From Pseudobacter ginsenosidimutans (GTDB lineage: Bacteria; Bacteroidota; Bacteroidia; Chitinophagales; Chitinophagaceae), in NCBI RefSeq assembly GCF_007970185.1, contig NZ_CP042431.1, positions 4,836,001 through 4,900,000 of the forward strand: a stretch of 64,000 nt of DNA, written 5' to 3'. The position numbers were made by a program, and so were the translations under genes. Shown in pieces: positions 17,033-26,874 of the stretch. Positions within the stretch are counted from its first letter, which is position 1, and each line of letters begins with the position of its first letter. The notes below the pieces were generated by a model. The model was not told the origin of the DNA. It searched no databases and saw only the letters and a list, made by a program, of their open reading frames with translations.

Positions 17033-18618
17033 TGTTATCCTTACAGCAGGTCGCTTATGCGCATCCCAACAAGGATGTGTTGTTCAGCAATATTCAATTC
17101 AATATCGGCGCTCATCAGAAACTGGCATTGATCGGCAACAACGGAGCCGGGAAATCAACAATGCTGCGCATTATGGCAGGACTGCTGATTGCCACGGAAG
17201 GTAATGTGGTGGCCGATTCCAGACCATACTATATGCCGCAGGTATTCGGGCAGTTCAATCATCTTTCTGTTGCCGCTGCGCTGCAGATAGATAATAAACT
17301 GAAAGCATTGCAGGAGATCCTGGCGGGGCAGGTCACAGAGACTAATCTCAGCATACTGGACGACGACTGGTCCATCGAGGAAAGAGCCCGCGAAGCGCTG
17401 GCCCAATGGGGACTTGCATCGCTTCATTTCGATCGATCGCTGGCAACGCTCAGCGGTGGTCAAAAAACAAAGGTCTTCCTCGCAGGCATCCCTATCCATC
17501 AACCGGAGATCATCCTGCTGGATGAGCCCAGCAATCACCTGGACCTGCAGTCGAGGCAGCAATTGTATGAGCTCATCAGAAACAGCAGAAGCACGATAGT
17601 AGTAGTGAGCCACGACAGAACCCTGTTGAACCTGCTGGATGCAGTAGCCGAGCTTGGCAAACGCGGCATCACGCAATACGGTGGCAATTATGATTTCTAC
17701 CTGGAACAAAAGGAACTGGAAGCAGGCGCACTGGCGCAGGATGTAAAGAGCAAAGAGAAGGCTTTACGAAAAGCGAAAGAAGTGGAAAGGGAAAGTCTCG
17801 AACGTCAGCAGAAACTGGATGCGCGAGGCAAAAAGAAACAGGAAAAAGCAGGACTGCCCACAATTTCCATGAACACGCTCAGGAACAATGCCGAAAAAAG
17901 TACTGCTCGTATCAAATCCGTTCATGATGAAAAAACAGGAAATATTTCGCAGGAACTGAATGTGCTCAGAAAAGAATTGCCGGACAAAGACAAAATGAAG
18001 ATCGGCTTCGATCATTCTGGTTTGCACAAAGGGAAGATCCTGGTAACGGTAAATAATATAAACCTGCAATACGATACAAAACCACTCTGGCCTTCACCAC
18101 TGAGCTTCCAGATCAATAGTGGTGAAAGGATTGTGATTACCGGAGCCAACGGTTCAGGCAAAACATCTTTGGTGAAACTGATCCTCGGGCAGATGGAGCC
18201 CATCCCGGGAGCCATTTCCAGGGCCATGAGCAATACCTTGTATGTAGACCAGGATTATTCGTTGATTGATGACCGTTTGAAAGTATATGAGCAGGCAGAA
18301 CTGTTCAATCACTCTGCCCTGCAGGAGCACGAGATCAAGATAAGGCTCACCAGGTTCCTGTTTACGCAGGAGTACTGGGACAAGCCCTGTGCAACACTCA
18401 GTGGCGGTGAGAAAATGCGGCTGATGCTATGCTGCCTGACCATCAGTGGCGAAGCGCCGGACCTGATCGTACTGGACGAACCGACCAATAACCTGGATAT
18501 TCAGAACATTGCCATCCTTACTTCTGCTATCAACGAGTATGAAGGAACGCTTCTGGTGGTGTCTCACGATGCTTATTTTCTCAAGGAGATAAATGTGGAG
18601 CGGAATATCGCTTTATGA
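17032..18618 (+). CDS. ABC-F family ATPase (ribosome-associated)
   Basis: A 528-residue soluble protein with two ABC ATPase domains and no membrane segments, the ABC-F layout. Domain 1: Walker A GNNGAGKST (about residue 35), signature LSGGQKTKVFLAG, Walker B ILLDEPSNHLD. A lysine-rich coiled linker follows (about 220-340). Domain 2: Walker A GANGSGKT, signature LSGGEKMRLML, Walker B IVLDEPTNNLD. ABC-F proteins act on the ribosome, either in translation (EttA/Uup type) or in protection from antibiotics. The structured leader makes a protective role worth testing, but sequence alone does not settle it. Its stop overlaps the stop of the convergent ModF-like gene. Confidence 0.93.
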   Translation: MLSLQQVAYAHPNKDVLFSNIQFNIGAHQKLALIGNNGAGKSTMLRIMAGLLIATEGNVVADSRPYYMPQVFGQFNHLSVAAALQIDNKLKALQEILAGQVTETNLSILDDDWSIEERAREALAQWGLASLHFDRSLATLSGGQKTKVFLAGIPIHQPEIILLDEPSNHLDLQSRQQLYELIRNSRSTIVVVSHDRTLLNLLDAVAELGKRGITQYGGNYDFYLEQKELEAGALAQDVKSKEKALRKAKEVERESLERQQKLDARGKKKQEKAGLPTISMNTLRNNAEKSTARIKSVHDEKTGNISQELNVLRKELPDKDKMKIGFDHSGLHKGKILVTVNNINLQYDTKPLWPSPLSFQINSGERIVITGANGSGKTSLVKLILGQMEPIPGAISRAMSNTLYVDQDYSLIDDRLKVYEQAELFNHSALQEHEIKIRLTRFLFTQEYWDKPCATLSGGEKMRLMLCCLTISGEAPDLIVLDEPTNNLDIQNIAILTSAINEYEGTLLVVSHDAYFLKEINVERNIAL

Positions 18619-20064
18619 GTAACTAATGCTGGCTTCACCCTTGTTCAATGATAAATGTTTATCGATACACTCCGGCCATTCCTGCTGATAATGGCTGACA
18701 TAAAGCAGGGTAGTACCGGATAACAAACAGATCTCGTTTACTGATTGACGAAAGCGGGCTGTAGTGATCTCGTCCAGTCCCTGGCAGGGTTCGTCCAAAA
18801 TCAAAACCGGCGGATTCTTGATGAGGGCGCGCGCCAGCAATGCGAGACGCTGTTCTCCTGCGGAGAGCATATTCAGCAGTCTGTGTGCTTTTTTGTCCAG
18901 CTCAAATAATTTCAGCCATTGCATCACCAGCGCTTCGGTTTCCGTGCTCAGTTGCCTGAACAATCCGATGGTATCGAAGAGCCCGCTTGCCACGGCCTGG
19001 AAAGTGGTTGCCAGCGGATCGAAATGCAGGTGCAGCTCCGGCGAAACATAGCCGATCCTTTTCTTGATATCCCAGATGCTTTCTCCGCTGCCCCTCCTTC
19101 TGTCGAACAAATATATTTCGTTCGCATAGGCGCGGGGGTTATCTCCTGTGAGCAGGCTCAGTAAGGTGGACTTACCGGCGCCATTCGGCCCGGCTACACT
19201 CCAGTGCTCTCCCTTTCTTACTTCCCAGTTGATATTTTTCAGGATATGTTTTTCTTCATAGCTCACATTCACATTCTTCATCCTGATGGCGAATTCGAAT
19301 TCCGCTTTCACAGGTTGTACCAGTGAGCGCAGCAGTTCCGGAGAGAAGGAGGGAAGCAACTGCTGTACTGGTGGAATATATTCTGTCTTCGGCAGAGCCG
19401 ACACCAGGCTGCCCATGGCGAGTGTTGCTACATGCGTGATGCAGGCTGGCATCTCATGTGGCGTAGTGATCAGCAGGAATGGTACTTTTTGTTCACTGAG
19501 CCTGGTTAAGATCTCCGTAAGGATGAAGCGGCCATTTGTATCGAGCCCGAGAAATGGATTGTCGAGAATGAGTAAAGATGGTTTTTGCAACAATGCTTTC
19601 GCTATCTGTAATCTTTTATTCTCACCGTTGCTGAGTTGAATGAGCGGTTCATGAAGGATTGGCTGCAATTGCAATATGGAAATAATATCTGCAACATGCG
19701 GTTCGGTAATATTATCTCCAAGAGCTTCAGCGGCCGTGATGGTATCTTCCGCATCGAAAGAATTGTAACGCTGCTGATAATACAGGTCGTTTGTATTGTT
19801 GCGCGCTTTGAACTTGTGTTGTTGTTCCACCAGCACGATCTGGTGATGATAAGTTTCCGGCGTGCCGAAGGCAGCCCGGATATGCCCGCTGAAGAAGTGG
19901 TGCCCGGCGATGGTTTTGGCGAGAACGGTCTTGCCGCTTCCTGAATCTCCTGTAAGCGCCCATTGCTCACCGTTATGGATGCTGAGGGTAATGCCGGATA
20001 ACACCTGCTGAGCGCCGAGCTTAACGGATACATCGCTCAGTTGTAGGATGGGGGACTGCTGCAT
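18613..20064 (-). CDS. ModF-like double ABC ATPase
   Basis: A 483-residue protein with two ABC ATPase domains in tandem and no membrane segment, like ModF (PhrA). The first domain has Walker A GDSGSGKT, signature LSNGENKRLQIAKALL and a Walker B LLILDNPFLGLD, in which the catalytic Glu is replaced by Asn. The second has GPNGAGKST, signature LSAGEQRLALLARAL and an intact VLILDEPCQGLD, so probably only one site hydrolyses ATP well. I chose the ATG at 20064; an upstream reading would run through a terminator hairpin at 20091-20122. Its last codons overlap the end of the ABC-F gene by six bases. No molybdate transporter genes are near. Confidence 0.85.
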   Translation of the reverse strand: MQQSPILQLSDVSVKLGAQQVLSGITLSIHNGEQWALTGDSGSGKTVLAKTIAGHHFFSGHIRAAFGTPETYHHQIVLVEQQHKFKARNNTNDLYYQQRYNSFDAEDTITAAEALGDNITEPHVADIISILQLQPILHEPLIQLSNGENKRLQIAKALLQKPSLLILDNPFLGLDTNGRFILTEILTRLSEQKVPFLLITTPHEMPACITHVATLAMGSLVSALPKTEYIPPVQQLLPSFSPELLRSLVQPVKAEFEFAIRMKNVNVSYEEKHILKNINWEVRKGEHWSVAGPNGAGKSTLLSLLTGDNPRAYANEIYLFDRRRGSGESIWDIKKRIGYVSPELHLHFDPLATTFQAVASGLFDTIGLFRQLSTETEALVMQWLKLFELDKKAHRLLNMLSAGEQRLALLARALIKNPPVLILDEPCQGLDEITTARFRQSVNEICLLSGTTLLYVSHYQQEWPECIDKHLSLNKGEASISYS

Positions 20065-20090
20065 ATTGCAATCTACAAACAGATAGGCAT

Positions 20091-20122
20091 AAAAAAAGAA
20101 AAACAGCGCGATGCACTGTTTT
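20091..20122 (-). terminator. Intrinsic terminator after the small exported protein gene
   Basis: On the minus strand AAAACAGTGC pairs with GCGCTGTTTT (one G-T) around an ATC loop, followed by TCTTTTTTT. It ends the transcript of the gene at 20156-20473 and lies before the ModF-like start, supporting the start at 20064. Confidence 0.8.
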
Positions 20123-20155
20123 CCTTTTTGCAAAGAGGAAAATTATAGGAACTGC

Positions 20156-20473
20156 TTATTGTTCCAGTTTGATTTCGCCAACATCTGTAGGTTGACCATC
20201 GGTAACTGTTACACCATCCTTGGCAGCATTCTTATAAGGAGGTTTAGCTTCTACAATCACTCTGTAAGTACCTGCCTTAGCACCGGTGATATTGAATGCA
20301 CCAGACTCAACTGTTGCTTTCAGCGTATCAGTTCCGGACAATGCCCACACGCGCTCTGCGCCGTCTGCAGGAGATACTGTTCCTTTGATGGATCCTGTTT
20401 GGATGCCTTTGAAGGCGAATAATCCAGCGGTAGCAATAGTGAGCGCTACCAAGCTTACCTTGATGCTTTTCAT
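20156..20473 (-). CDS. Small exported protein with a carboxypeptidase-regulatory-like domain
   Basis: A 105-residue exported protein. A signal peptide covers about residues 1-20 (MKSIKVSLVALTIATAGLFA). The rest is a single Ig-like/CarboxypepD_reg-type beta sandwich (GSIKGTVSPADGAERVWAL, AFNITGAKAGTYRVIVEAKP, VGEIKLEQ), the fold often found fused to TonB receptors but here on its own. I chose the ATG at 20473; the longer reading adds 17 residues upstream of the signal. Its role is unknown; such small proteins may be periplasmic or surface attached. Confidence 0.8.
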   Translation of the reverse strand: MKSIKVSLVALTIATAGLFAFKGIQTGSIKGTVSPADGAERVWALSGTDTLKATVESGAFNITGAKAGTYRVIVEAKPPYKNAAKDGVTVTDGQPTDVGEIKLEQ

Positions 20474-20825
20474 AATTGAAAAATTATAGGTTAATAAAAA
20501 TGGTTTATTATTTCTCTTCAACAATCGTTCTGCAACATTTCATTCTCACGTTAGAATAGGTGGGGTAGTTAGTTCTGTGTTGCATAAAAACAATGACTGT
20601 GCCATAAATATTTATGGTGAATAAAAAATCGATGGCATGATTATTTAGAAGGAAGAATTTTTTTTATTTAACAGTTGGTGAGCAAGAAAATCCACACCGG
20701 TCACATGTTTCCGCGCAATTTGTTTTCTTAACGTATCCTTCAATATCAGGTCATATTGTGTTAATGAACGCTTCGCAACTTTGTGCCGTGATCTAAAAAA
20801 CAAATCACAAACAAAAACCTGGATT
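20474..20825. other. Divergent spacer with a 16-bp palindrome and one promoter
   Basis: This 352-base gap separates two divergent small-protein genes. At 20602-20617 lies a perfect 16-bp palindrome, CCATAAATATTTATGG, placed about midway and a possible operator. TTG (20756-20758) and CAACTTTG (20776-20783), 17 bases apart, give a near-consensus promoter for the gene at 20826. No other gene is seen. Confidence 0.45.
20756..20783 (+). promoter_or_regulatory. Promoter of the small exported protein at 20826
   Basis: TTG, 17-base spacer, CAACTTTG: one mismatch to the TAnnTTTG box. It would start a transcript near 20790 with a leader of about 36 bases. Confidence 0.45.
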
Positions 20826-21236
20826 ATGAAAACCACTAAATGGTTGTACAACCTTCTCCTGATCAGTTCAATGTTTTTTGCAGCGAATGGATTTGCCGCA
20901 GCACAGACTCAACCCCTGGCTGCCGCCATCACAACTGATCCCGTTGCACCCATGATTGATGTGATCTTTAACGGAACAGAAGGGAATTACCTTATCTTCA
21001 CTGTAAAGGCCTCTGTGCCCGGAAAATCTTATTTCACCATCAGAAACGACGCAGGCCAGGATCTCCACCGCGAAGTGTACTATGAAGGCAATAACCTCCG
21101 CCGCTTCAAGATCGAAAGAGGAGATCTCAGATCAGTTCAGTTTGTCCTTGCCATTAATCGAAAACAAATAGCCCGGATCTTCAAAGTGAGCACCACCTAC
21201 TCCGAACAAACGGAGGTAGAGGAAGCAAGACCATGA
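20826..21236 (+). CDS. Small exported protein of unknown function
   Basis: A 136-residue exported protein with a signal peptide of about 26 residues (MKTTKWLYNLLLISSMFFAANGFAAAQ, cleavage near AAA-QTQ). The mature part is a single predicted beta-rich domain (IDVIFNGTEGNYLIFTVKASVPGKSYFTIRNDAG) with a basic, charged C-terminal half. No Cys, no catalytic motif and no recognised domain. The start at 20826 is chosen because the signal peptide begins there and the promoter ends just before. A strong terminator follows at 21314. Confidence 0.7.
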   Translation: MKTTKWLYNLLLISSMFFAANGFAAAQTQPLAAAITTDPVAPMIDVIFNGTEGNYLIFTVKASVPGKSYFTIRNDAGQDLHREVYYEGNNLRRFKIERGDLRSVQFVLAINRKQIARIFKVSTTYSEQTEVEEARP

Positions 21237-21313
21237 TCCATTCAGCCATTAGACCTTTACACGGATTCTGAAGGAACACACCACAAGTTGCCGGGCCACT
21301 ATCGCAGATTTTC

Positions 21314-21374
21314 AGGCCGGAGAAACTATCAAAGGGCCCTGTAACCCCCGATAGCTGCTCCGGCCTCTCTTTTT
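21314..21374 (+). terminator. Large two-stem terminator before parE
   Basis: Outer stem AGGCCGGAG (21314-21322)/CTCCGGCCT (21358-21366), perfect 9 bp; inner stem CTATC/GATAG (21326-21330, 21350-21354); then CTCTTTTT. It isolates the small exported gene from the topoisomerase operon. The gap 21237-21533 holds no gene. Confidence 0.75.
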
Positions 21375-21450
21375 CCTGCCCCGTCACCCGCAAGCCCAAT
21401 TTTCCACATACCTTAATATCTCACACAAAAACCTTCTGCTCCTGTTTTGC

Positions 21451-21458
21451 TATATTTG
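21451..21458 (+). promoter_or_regulatory. -7 box of the parE-DUF1835-parC operon
   Basis: TATATTTG matches TAnnTTTG and lies 76 bases before the parE start. No TTG is present at the usual -33 spacing, so only the -7 box supports this. Confidence 0.45.
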
Positions 21459-21533
21459 CCCGTTCTACAGCATCCCTTTCTATTGTAACTGATTTATTTT
21501 AATATATAAGTAGCTTACGAACAGGATTAGACT

Positions 21534-23441
21534 ATGGCAAAAGAAAAAGAAACCACCGTTCAAGGCGAGTATACCGAAGACTCGATACGCAGTCTCGACT
21601 GGAGGGAACATATCCGCCTCCGCCCCGGGATGTACATCGGGAAACTAGGTGATGGATCCAGCCCCGATGACGGGATCTATGTATTGCTCAAAGAGGTGAT
21701 CGACAACTGTATCGATGAACATACAATGGGCTACGGTAAGCAGGTTGAGATCTCCATCGAAGGGAAGAATGTATCTGTACGCGACTATGGCCGGGGCATT
21801 CCCCTCGGTAAGGTGGTGGACGTAGTGAGCAAGATCAATACCGGCGCCAAATACGATAGCAAGGCCTTCCAGAAATCAGTAGGTCTCAATGGTGTGGGTA
21901 CAAAGGCGGTGAACGCCCTCAGTACCTATTTCAAGGTAACAGCTTATCGTGATGGCAAGGAAAAGACCGCCGAATTCGAAAAAGGCGTGCTTACCAAAGA
22001 ATACAAAGAACAAAAGACCGACGAGCCAAACGGTACCCTCATCACCTTCATCCCCGACGAAACAGTATTCAAGAATTTCCACTTCCTCCACGAATACCTC
22101 GATGGACAGCTCTGGAATTATTGCTACCTCAACGCCGGCCTGGTGATGAACCTCAACGGCAAAAAATATGTGAGCAAGAACGGTCTGCTGGACCTTCTCC
22201 AGCGCAAGACCAATGAAGACGAGATCCGCTACCCGATAATCCACCTCAAGGGGGAAGACATCGAAGTGGCCATCACTCACGAGAATTCTTACGGCGAAGA
22301 ATATTACTCCTTCGTTAACGGTCAGTATACAACACAGGGGGGAACACACCTCGCGGCATTCCGCGAAGCTTTCGTGAAAACCATCCGCGAGTTCTATAAA
22401 AAGGATTATGATGCCGCCGATATCCGTGGCAGCATCTGCGCCGCCATCTCCGTTCGCGTACAGGAGCCCGTGTTCGAAAGCCAGACCAAGACCAAGCTCG
22501 GTTCACAGGTGGTGTATGAGAATGGCCCTACCATGAAGAACTTCGTGAACGACTTCCTCTCGAAAGAACTGGATAATTTCCTGCACCGCAATCCGACCAC
22601 TGCTGAAGCGCTCAAAAAGCGTATCGAGCAGAGCGAGCGTGAACGCAAGGAACTGGCCGGTATCAAGAAGCTCGCCAACGAGCGCGCCAAAAAAGCCAAC
22701 CTGCACAATAAGAAGCTGCGCGACTGCCGTTATCATTATAACGACGAACCCACTGGAAAAGACAAGGAAGCCATCCGTGAAAAACAGGCAGAGAGCACCA
22801 TCTTCATCACCGAAGGTGACTCCGCCAGCGGAAGCATCACCAAGAGCCGTAACGTGGAAACACAGGCCGTTTTCAGTCTTCGCGGTAAACCACTCAACTG
22901 TTTTGGCCTTACCAAAAAGGTAGTATACGAGAACGAAGAGTTCAATCTGCTTCAGCACGCATTGAATATCGAAGAAGGCTATGAAGGGCTTCGTTACAAT
23001 AATATCGTGATCGCTACCGATGCCGATGTGGACGGTATGCATATCCGTTTGCTGATGATGACCTTCTTCCTGCAGTTCTTCCCTGACCTGGTGAAGAACC
23101 AGCACGTATACATCCTGGAAACGCCGCTGTTCCGTGTGCGCGACAAGAAAGAAACCTTCTATTGTTATGACGAAGGAGAAAAAGCGAAAGCCATCAAAAA
23201 ACTGGGCGGCAAACCAGAGATCACACGTTTCAAAGGACTGGGTGAGATCTCTCCCGATGAGTTCGGAAGGTTCATCGGTCCGGAAATGCGCAAACAACCT
23301 GTGATCATTGAACAGGGCGAGCACGTGCAGGCATTGCTGGAATACTATATGGGCAAGAACACCCAGGAACGCCAGGAGTTCATCATCGATAACCTGCGCG
23401 TAGAGCTGGACCTGGCCGAAGAAACTGAAACTGCTAAATAG
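21534..23441 (+). CDS. parE: Type IIA topoisomerase subunit B (topoisomerase IV, ParE)
   Basis: A 635-residue ATPase subunit of a type IIA topoisomerase, cytosolic. The GHKL ATPase domain shows [10 protein letters not shown] (Asn and Glu for Mg/ATP), GRGIPLG and the ATP-lid glycines [14 protein letters not shown]. The TOPRIM domain has the catalytic [10 protein letters not shown] and [10 protein letters not shown]. It pairs with the ParC-like subunit encoded at 24336, so topoisomerase IV is favoured over gyrase; the short ParE length and the lack of a gyrase box in the partner agree. The ATG at 21534 gives the usual N-terminus. It is followed after 17 bases by a DUF1835 gene. Confidence 0.95.
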   Translation: MAKEKETTVQGEYTEDSIRSLDWREHIRLRPGMYIGKLGDGSSPDDGIYVLLKEVIDNCIDEHTMGYGKQVEISIEGKNVSVRDYGRGIPLGKVVDVVSKINTGAKYDSKAFQKSVGLNGVGTKAVNALSTYFKVTAYRDGKEKTAEFEKGVLTKEYKEQKTDEPNGTLITFIPDETVFKNFHFLHEYLDGQLWNYCYLNAGLVMNLNGKKYVSKNGLLDLLQRKTNEDEIRYPIIHLKGEDIEVAITHENSYGEEYYSFVNGQYTTQGGTHLAAFREAFVKTIREFYKKDYDAADIRGSICAAISVRVQEPVFESQTKTKLGSQVVYENGPTMKNFVNDFLSKELDNFLHRNPTTAEALKKRIEQSERERKELAGIKKLANERAKKANLHNKKLRDCRYHYNDEPTGKDKEAIREKQAESTIFITEGDSASGSITKSRNVETQAVFSLRGKPLNCFGLTKKVVYENEEFNLLQHALNIEEGYEGLRYNNIVIATDADVDGMHIRLLMMTFFLQFFPDLVKNQHVYILETPLFRVRDKKETFYCYDEGEKAKAIKKLGGKPEITRFKGLGEISPDEFGRFIGPEMRKQPVIIEQGEHVQALLEYYMGKNTQERQEFIIDNLRVELDLAEETETAK

Positions 23442-23458
23442 AGTACAAACCAGAATTT

Positions 23459-24298
23459 ATGATTCATATCGTTTTCAATGAACCCGATGTAGCGGTGCTT
23501 CAAAAAGCCATTGAACTGGAAGAATCCATGCAGGGCGATATAGTGCTGATCAGGGATGATTATGCTGTTGGCCCTATCGCCGATATCTATGTAGGCGAAG
23601 GCATCGAAGCCAGGAAACAGTGGTGGAAAGATGTGCTGGCCGGCGGTGATTATGATGGAAAAGTGGAAACCGATGAAGTGAACGATTACAAGACCGTTGC
23701 CGAACTGGTGGGCACCATGCGCCGCAATCCCGATGAGATCATCTGGATCTGGGCCGCACAGAACAAGCACGATGTAAGCGGCTACTACTGGCTGCTCAAC
23801 TATATGGCGGAATTCCAGGGAAGGGTATTCATCCTTTACCTGAACAACCTGCCCTTCATCAATGAAAAAGGACTCATCTTCTATCCTGAATGGTTATCCG
23901 TAATTCCTCCGAAGGAATTTCTGAAAGCCAGGAAGCTGGCGCGCCCTATCACGCTCAGTGAATTTGAAGTGGACCCCGATGAATGGAAGAAACTGATGCA
24001 GGAGAACAAAGGCGTCCGCATCCTGGAAGGTGGTAAGAAACTCGCTCATTTTGATTACGATTTCTATGATGCCGATCTGAAAAAGTACATCACCAACGAC
24101 TGGCAGAAGGCCAGCAAGATCATCCATCAATTCCTCAGCAAGAACAAGCAAACTACCGGTGATGCTTATATACTGTGGAGATTGAAACAGATCCTCGCTG
24201 CCGGAGAATACGATGTGCAGGGTGAACTGAAAGGCATGAAAGACTTTGAAGTGAAAGGAAAGTCGGCGGTTCAGGCCACTTCAGAACAGGAACAATAA
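23459..24298 (+). CDS. DUF1835/DUF3658 protein between parE and parC
   Basis: A 279-residue cytosolic protein of unknown function. The N-terminal part (about 1-125, MIHIVFNEPDVAVLQKAIEL, then DYAVGPIADI) resembles DUF1835 and the C-terminal part (from about 180, LMQENKGVRILEGGKKLAHF) the DUF3658 domain that usually follows it. No catalytic motif is known. It sits inside the topoisomerase operon, 17 bases after parE and 37 before parC, on the same strand, so it is expected to be co-expressed with both subunits; whether it works with them is unknown. Confidence 0.82.
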   Translation: MIHIVFNEPDVAVLQKAIELEESMQGDIVLIRDDYAVGPIADIYVGEGIEARKQWWKDVLAGGDYDGKVETDEVNDYKTVAELVGTMRRNPDEIIWIWAAQNKHDVSGYYWLLNYMAEFQGRVFILYLNNLPFINEKGLIFYPEWLSVIPPKEFLKARKLARPITLSEFEVDPDEWKKLMQENKGVRILEGGKKLAHFDYDFYDADLKKYITNDWQKASKIIHQFLSKNKQTTGDAYILWRLKQILAAGEYDVQGELKGMKDFEVKGKSAVQATSEQEQ

Positions 24299-24335
24299 TA
24301 TAAAAACATACAAGAGCTCAGGCTGAAAGAATCTT

Positions 24336-26858
24336 ATGGCTAAATCGAAAATATCAGAGCAGGCTTTGGAAAGCAATTCAGGTGTATCAGGACAATACAA
24401 GACCTGGTTCCTTGATTATGCTTCTTATGTGATCCTGGAGCGTGCGGTACCGGCTGTGGAAGACGGATTGAAACCCGTACAACGCCGTATCCTGCATGCC
24501 ATGAAAGAAATGGATGATGGCAGGTTCAACAAAGTGGCCAATATCATCGGGCAGGCGATGCAGTACCACCCACACGGTGATGCCAGTATCGGCGATGCAC
24601 TGGTGAATATGGGACAGAAAGACCTGCTCATAGATACCCAGGGTAACTGGGGCGATATCCGCACCGGAGACGATGCGGCCGCACCTCGTTACATCGAGGC
24701 ACGTCTCAGCAAATTTGCGCTGGACGTGGCTTTCAATAATAAAACAACTGATTGGGCAACCAGCTATGATGGCCGTAAGAACGAGCCCGTGACACTTCCC
24801 ATGAAGTTCCCGCTCTTGCTGGCGCATGGCGCTGAAGGTATCGCGGTGGGGCTGGCTACCAAGATCCTTCCACACAATTTCAATGAACTGATCGACGCCG
24901 CCATCAAATACCTCCGCGGAAAGAAATTCGATCTCTATCCCGATTTCCAGACCGGTGGTATGATCGACGTTACCAATTACAACGAAGGTAAACGCGGCGG
25001 CAAAGTGCGTGTGCGCGCTATTATAGAAGAGTTCGACAAGAAAACGCTGCTGATCAAAAATGTTCCCTACGGCGTTACCACCACTTCGATGATCGACAGC
25101 ATCATCAAAGCCAATGACCAGGGCAAGATCAAGATCAAGAAAGTAACGGACAACACCGCTGCCGATGTGGAGATCCAGGTTGACCTGGCCCCCGGTATCT
25201 CTCCCGATATCACCATCGATGCCCTCTATGCATTCACCGATTGCGAAGTGAGCATTTCTCCCAATGCCTGCGTGATCGTAGACAAGAAACCAGTGTTCCT
25301 CGGCGTTCACGAGCTGCTGCGCGTTTCCGTGGAGAAAACAAAAGACCTCCTCAAGCGCGAGCTCGAGATCAAACTGGCGGAGCTGCAGGAAAAATGGCAT
25401 TACACTTCGCTCGAAAAGATCTTCTTCGAAGAAAAGATTTACAAGGAGCTGGAGAAAAGACACGAGACCTGGGATAAGGTGCTGGACGCCATCGATAAGG
25501 CATTCAATCCTTTCAAGGCTCAACTGAAACGCGAGATCACCCGCGAAGACCTCATCAAGCTCACGGAGAAGCCTGTACGCAGGATCTACAAACTCGATAT
25601 CGACGACCTGATCAACCAGATCAAGGGACTCGAAAAAGAGATCAAACAAGTGAAGCATGATCTGAACAACCTGATTGATTTTGCCGTGGCCTACTATGAG
25701 CGACTGAAAGAGAAATACGGGAAAACAAGAGAGCGTAAAACAGAGATCAAACCATTCGAAGTGGTGCAGGCGAAAGCCGTAGCCATCGCCAATGCCAAAC
25801 TGTACGTGAACCGCGCAGACGGCTTTGTGGGCACAGGTTTGAAGAAAGATGAGTTTGTAGCCGATTGTTCTGACCTGGATGATGTGATCGTTTTCACCAG
25901 GGCAGGTAAGATGAAGATCGTGAAAGTATCTGACAAAACCTTCATCGGTAAAGACATCATCCATATCGCTATCTTCCAGAAGAACGATGAACGCACTACC
26001 TACAACATGATCTATGTTGATGCGAAGAGCGGCATCAGCTTCGCGAAGCGATTCAATGTAACAGGTATCACCCGCGATAAGGAATATGATCTCACCAAGG
26101 GTGCAGAGAAAAGCAAAGTGCATTATTTCACTGCCAATCCCAACGGTGAAGCAGAAGTGGTGAAAGTGATCCTGAGCCCGAATGCCAGTGCGCGTATCAA
26201 GGAATTCGATTTCTATTTTGAAGAGCTCGAGATCAAAGGACGCAGCAGTATGGGAAACCAGGTGACCAAGTATCCCATCAAGAACGTGAAGTTCAAGGAA
26301 GCCGGCAAATCCACGCTCGGCGGCCGTAAGCTCTGGTTCGATGATCAGTTCGGAAGGCTCAACACCGAAGAGAAAGGGGAGTACCTGGGCAGCTTCCAGG
26401 CGGAAGACAGATTGCTGGTATTCTACCACGATGGTACTTATATGATCACAGACCAGGAAGTGACCCAGCGTTTCGATCCCGAGAATGTGATCAGGATCGA
26501 GAAGTTCAATCCGGAGAAAACTGTTACCGCTATCTATCTCGATAACGATAAACAACAGTTCAACGTGAAGCGTTTCCGTATCGAGACTACCACCCTGTTC
26601 AATAAATTCACGATGATCAAGGAAGGTCCTGACAATTATCTCGAAGCTGTGAGCACCCATCCTGAGCCGATTGTGGTTATCAGACAGGGACGCGGCCAGC
26701 AGCAAAGAACTTCCAAGATCAAGATCAATGATTTTGTGGAAGTGATGGGCTGGAAAGCTGTTGGTAATAAGCTCGCTGATTTCAGCAAGAGCACCGAGTT
26801 TGAATGGGTGATGAAAGAAAAGAAAGAAGAAGCGAACGATCAGCCGGAGTTGTTTTAA
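24336..26858 (+). CDS. parC: Type IIA topoisomerase subunit A (topoisomerase IV, ParC)
   Basis: An 840-residue DNA-cleaving subunit of topoisomerase IV. The N-terminal domain holds QRRILHAMKEMDDGRFNKVA, the HPHGDASIGDAL loop and the active-site tyrosine in AAPRYIEARLSKFA. A long coiled-coil arm lies at about 330-460, and the C-terminal beta-pinwheel (from about 490) lacks the QRRGGKG-type GyrA box, so ParC is preferred over GyrA. It ends the parE-DUF1835-parC operon and is followed by a double-hairpin terminator. The antisense strand is open for a long stretch, an effect of codon bias. Confidence 0.95.
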   Translation: MAKSKISEQALESNSGVSGQYKTWFLDYASYVILERAVPAVEDGLKPVQRRILHAMKEMDDGRFNKVANIIGQAMQYHPHGDASIGDALVNMGQKDLLIDTQGNWGDIRTGDDAAAPRYIEARLSKFALDVAFNNKTTDWATSYDGRKNEPVTLPMKFPLLLAHGAEGIAVGLATKILPHNFNELIDAAIKYLRGKKFDLYPDFQTGGMIDVTNYNEGKRGGKVRVRAIIEEFDKKTLLIKNVPYGVTTTSMIDSIIKANDQGKIKIKKVTDNTAADVEIQVDLAPGISPDITIDALYAFTDCEVSISPNACVIVDKKPVFLGVHELLRVSVEKTKDLLKRELEIKLAELQEKWHYTSLEKIFFEEKIYKELEKRHETWDKVLDAIDKAFNPFKAQLKREITREDLIKLTEKPVRRIYKLDIDDLINQIKGLEKEIKQVKHDLNNLIDFAVAYYERLKEKYGKTRERKTEIKPFEVVQAKAVAIANAKLYVNRADGFVGTGLKKDEFVADCSDLDDVIVFTRAGKMKIVKVSDKTFIGKDIIHIAIFQKNDERTTYNMIYVDAKSGISFAKRFNVTGITRDKEYDLTKGAEKSKVHYFTANPNGEAEVVKVILSPNASARIKEFDFYFEELEIKGRSSMGNQVTKYPIKNVKFKEAGKSTLGGRKLWFDDQFGRLNTEEKGEYLGSFQAEDRLLVFYHDGTYMITDQEVTQRFDPENVIRIEKFNPEKTVTAIYLDNDKQQFNVKRFRIETTTLFNKFTMIKEGPDNYLEAVSTHPEPIVVIRQGRGQQQRTSKIKINDFVEVMGWKAVGNKLADFSKSTEFEWVMKEKKEEANDQPELF

Positions 26859-26874
26859 ATAATCAGAGTGTGCC

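Noticed and set aside
22503-23324. 273-codon open frame opposite parE
   Set aside because: Antisense of conserved parE sequence, composition typical of a shadow frame.
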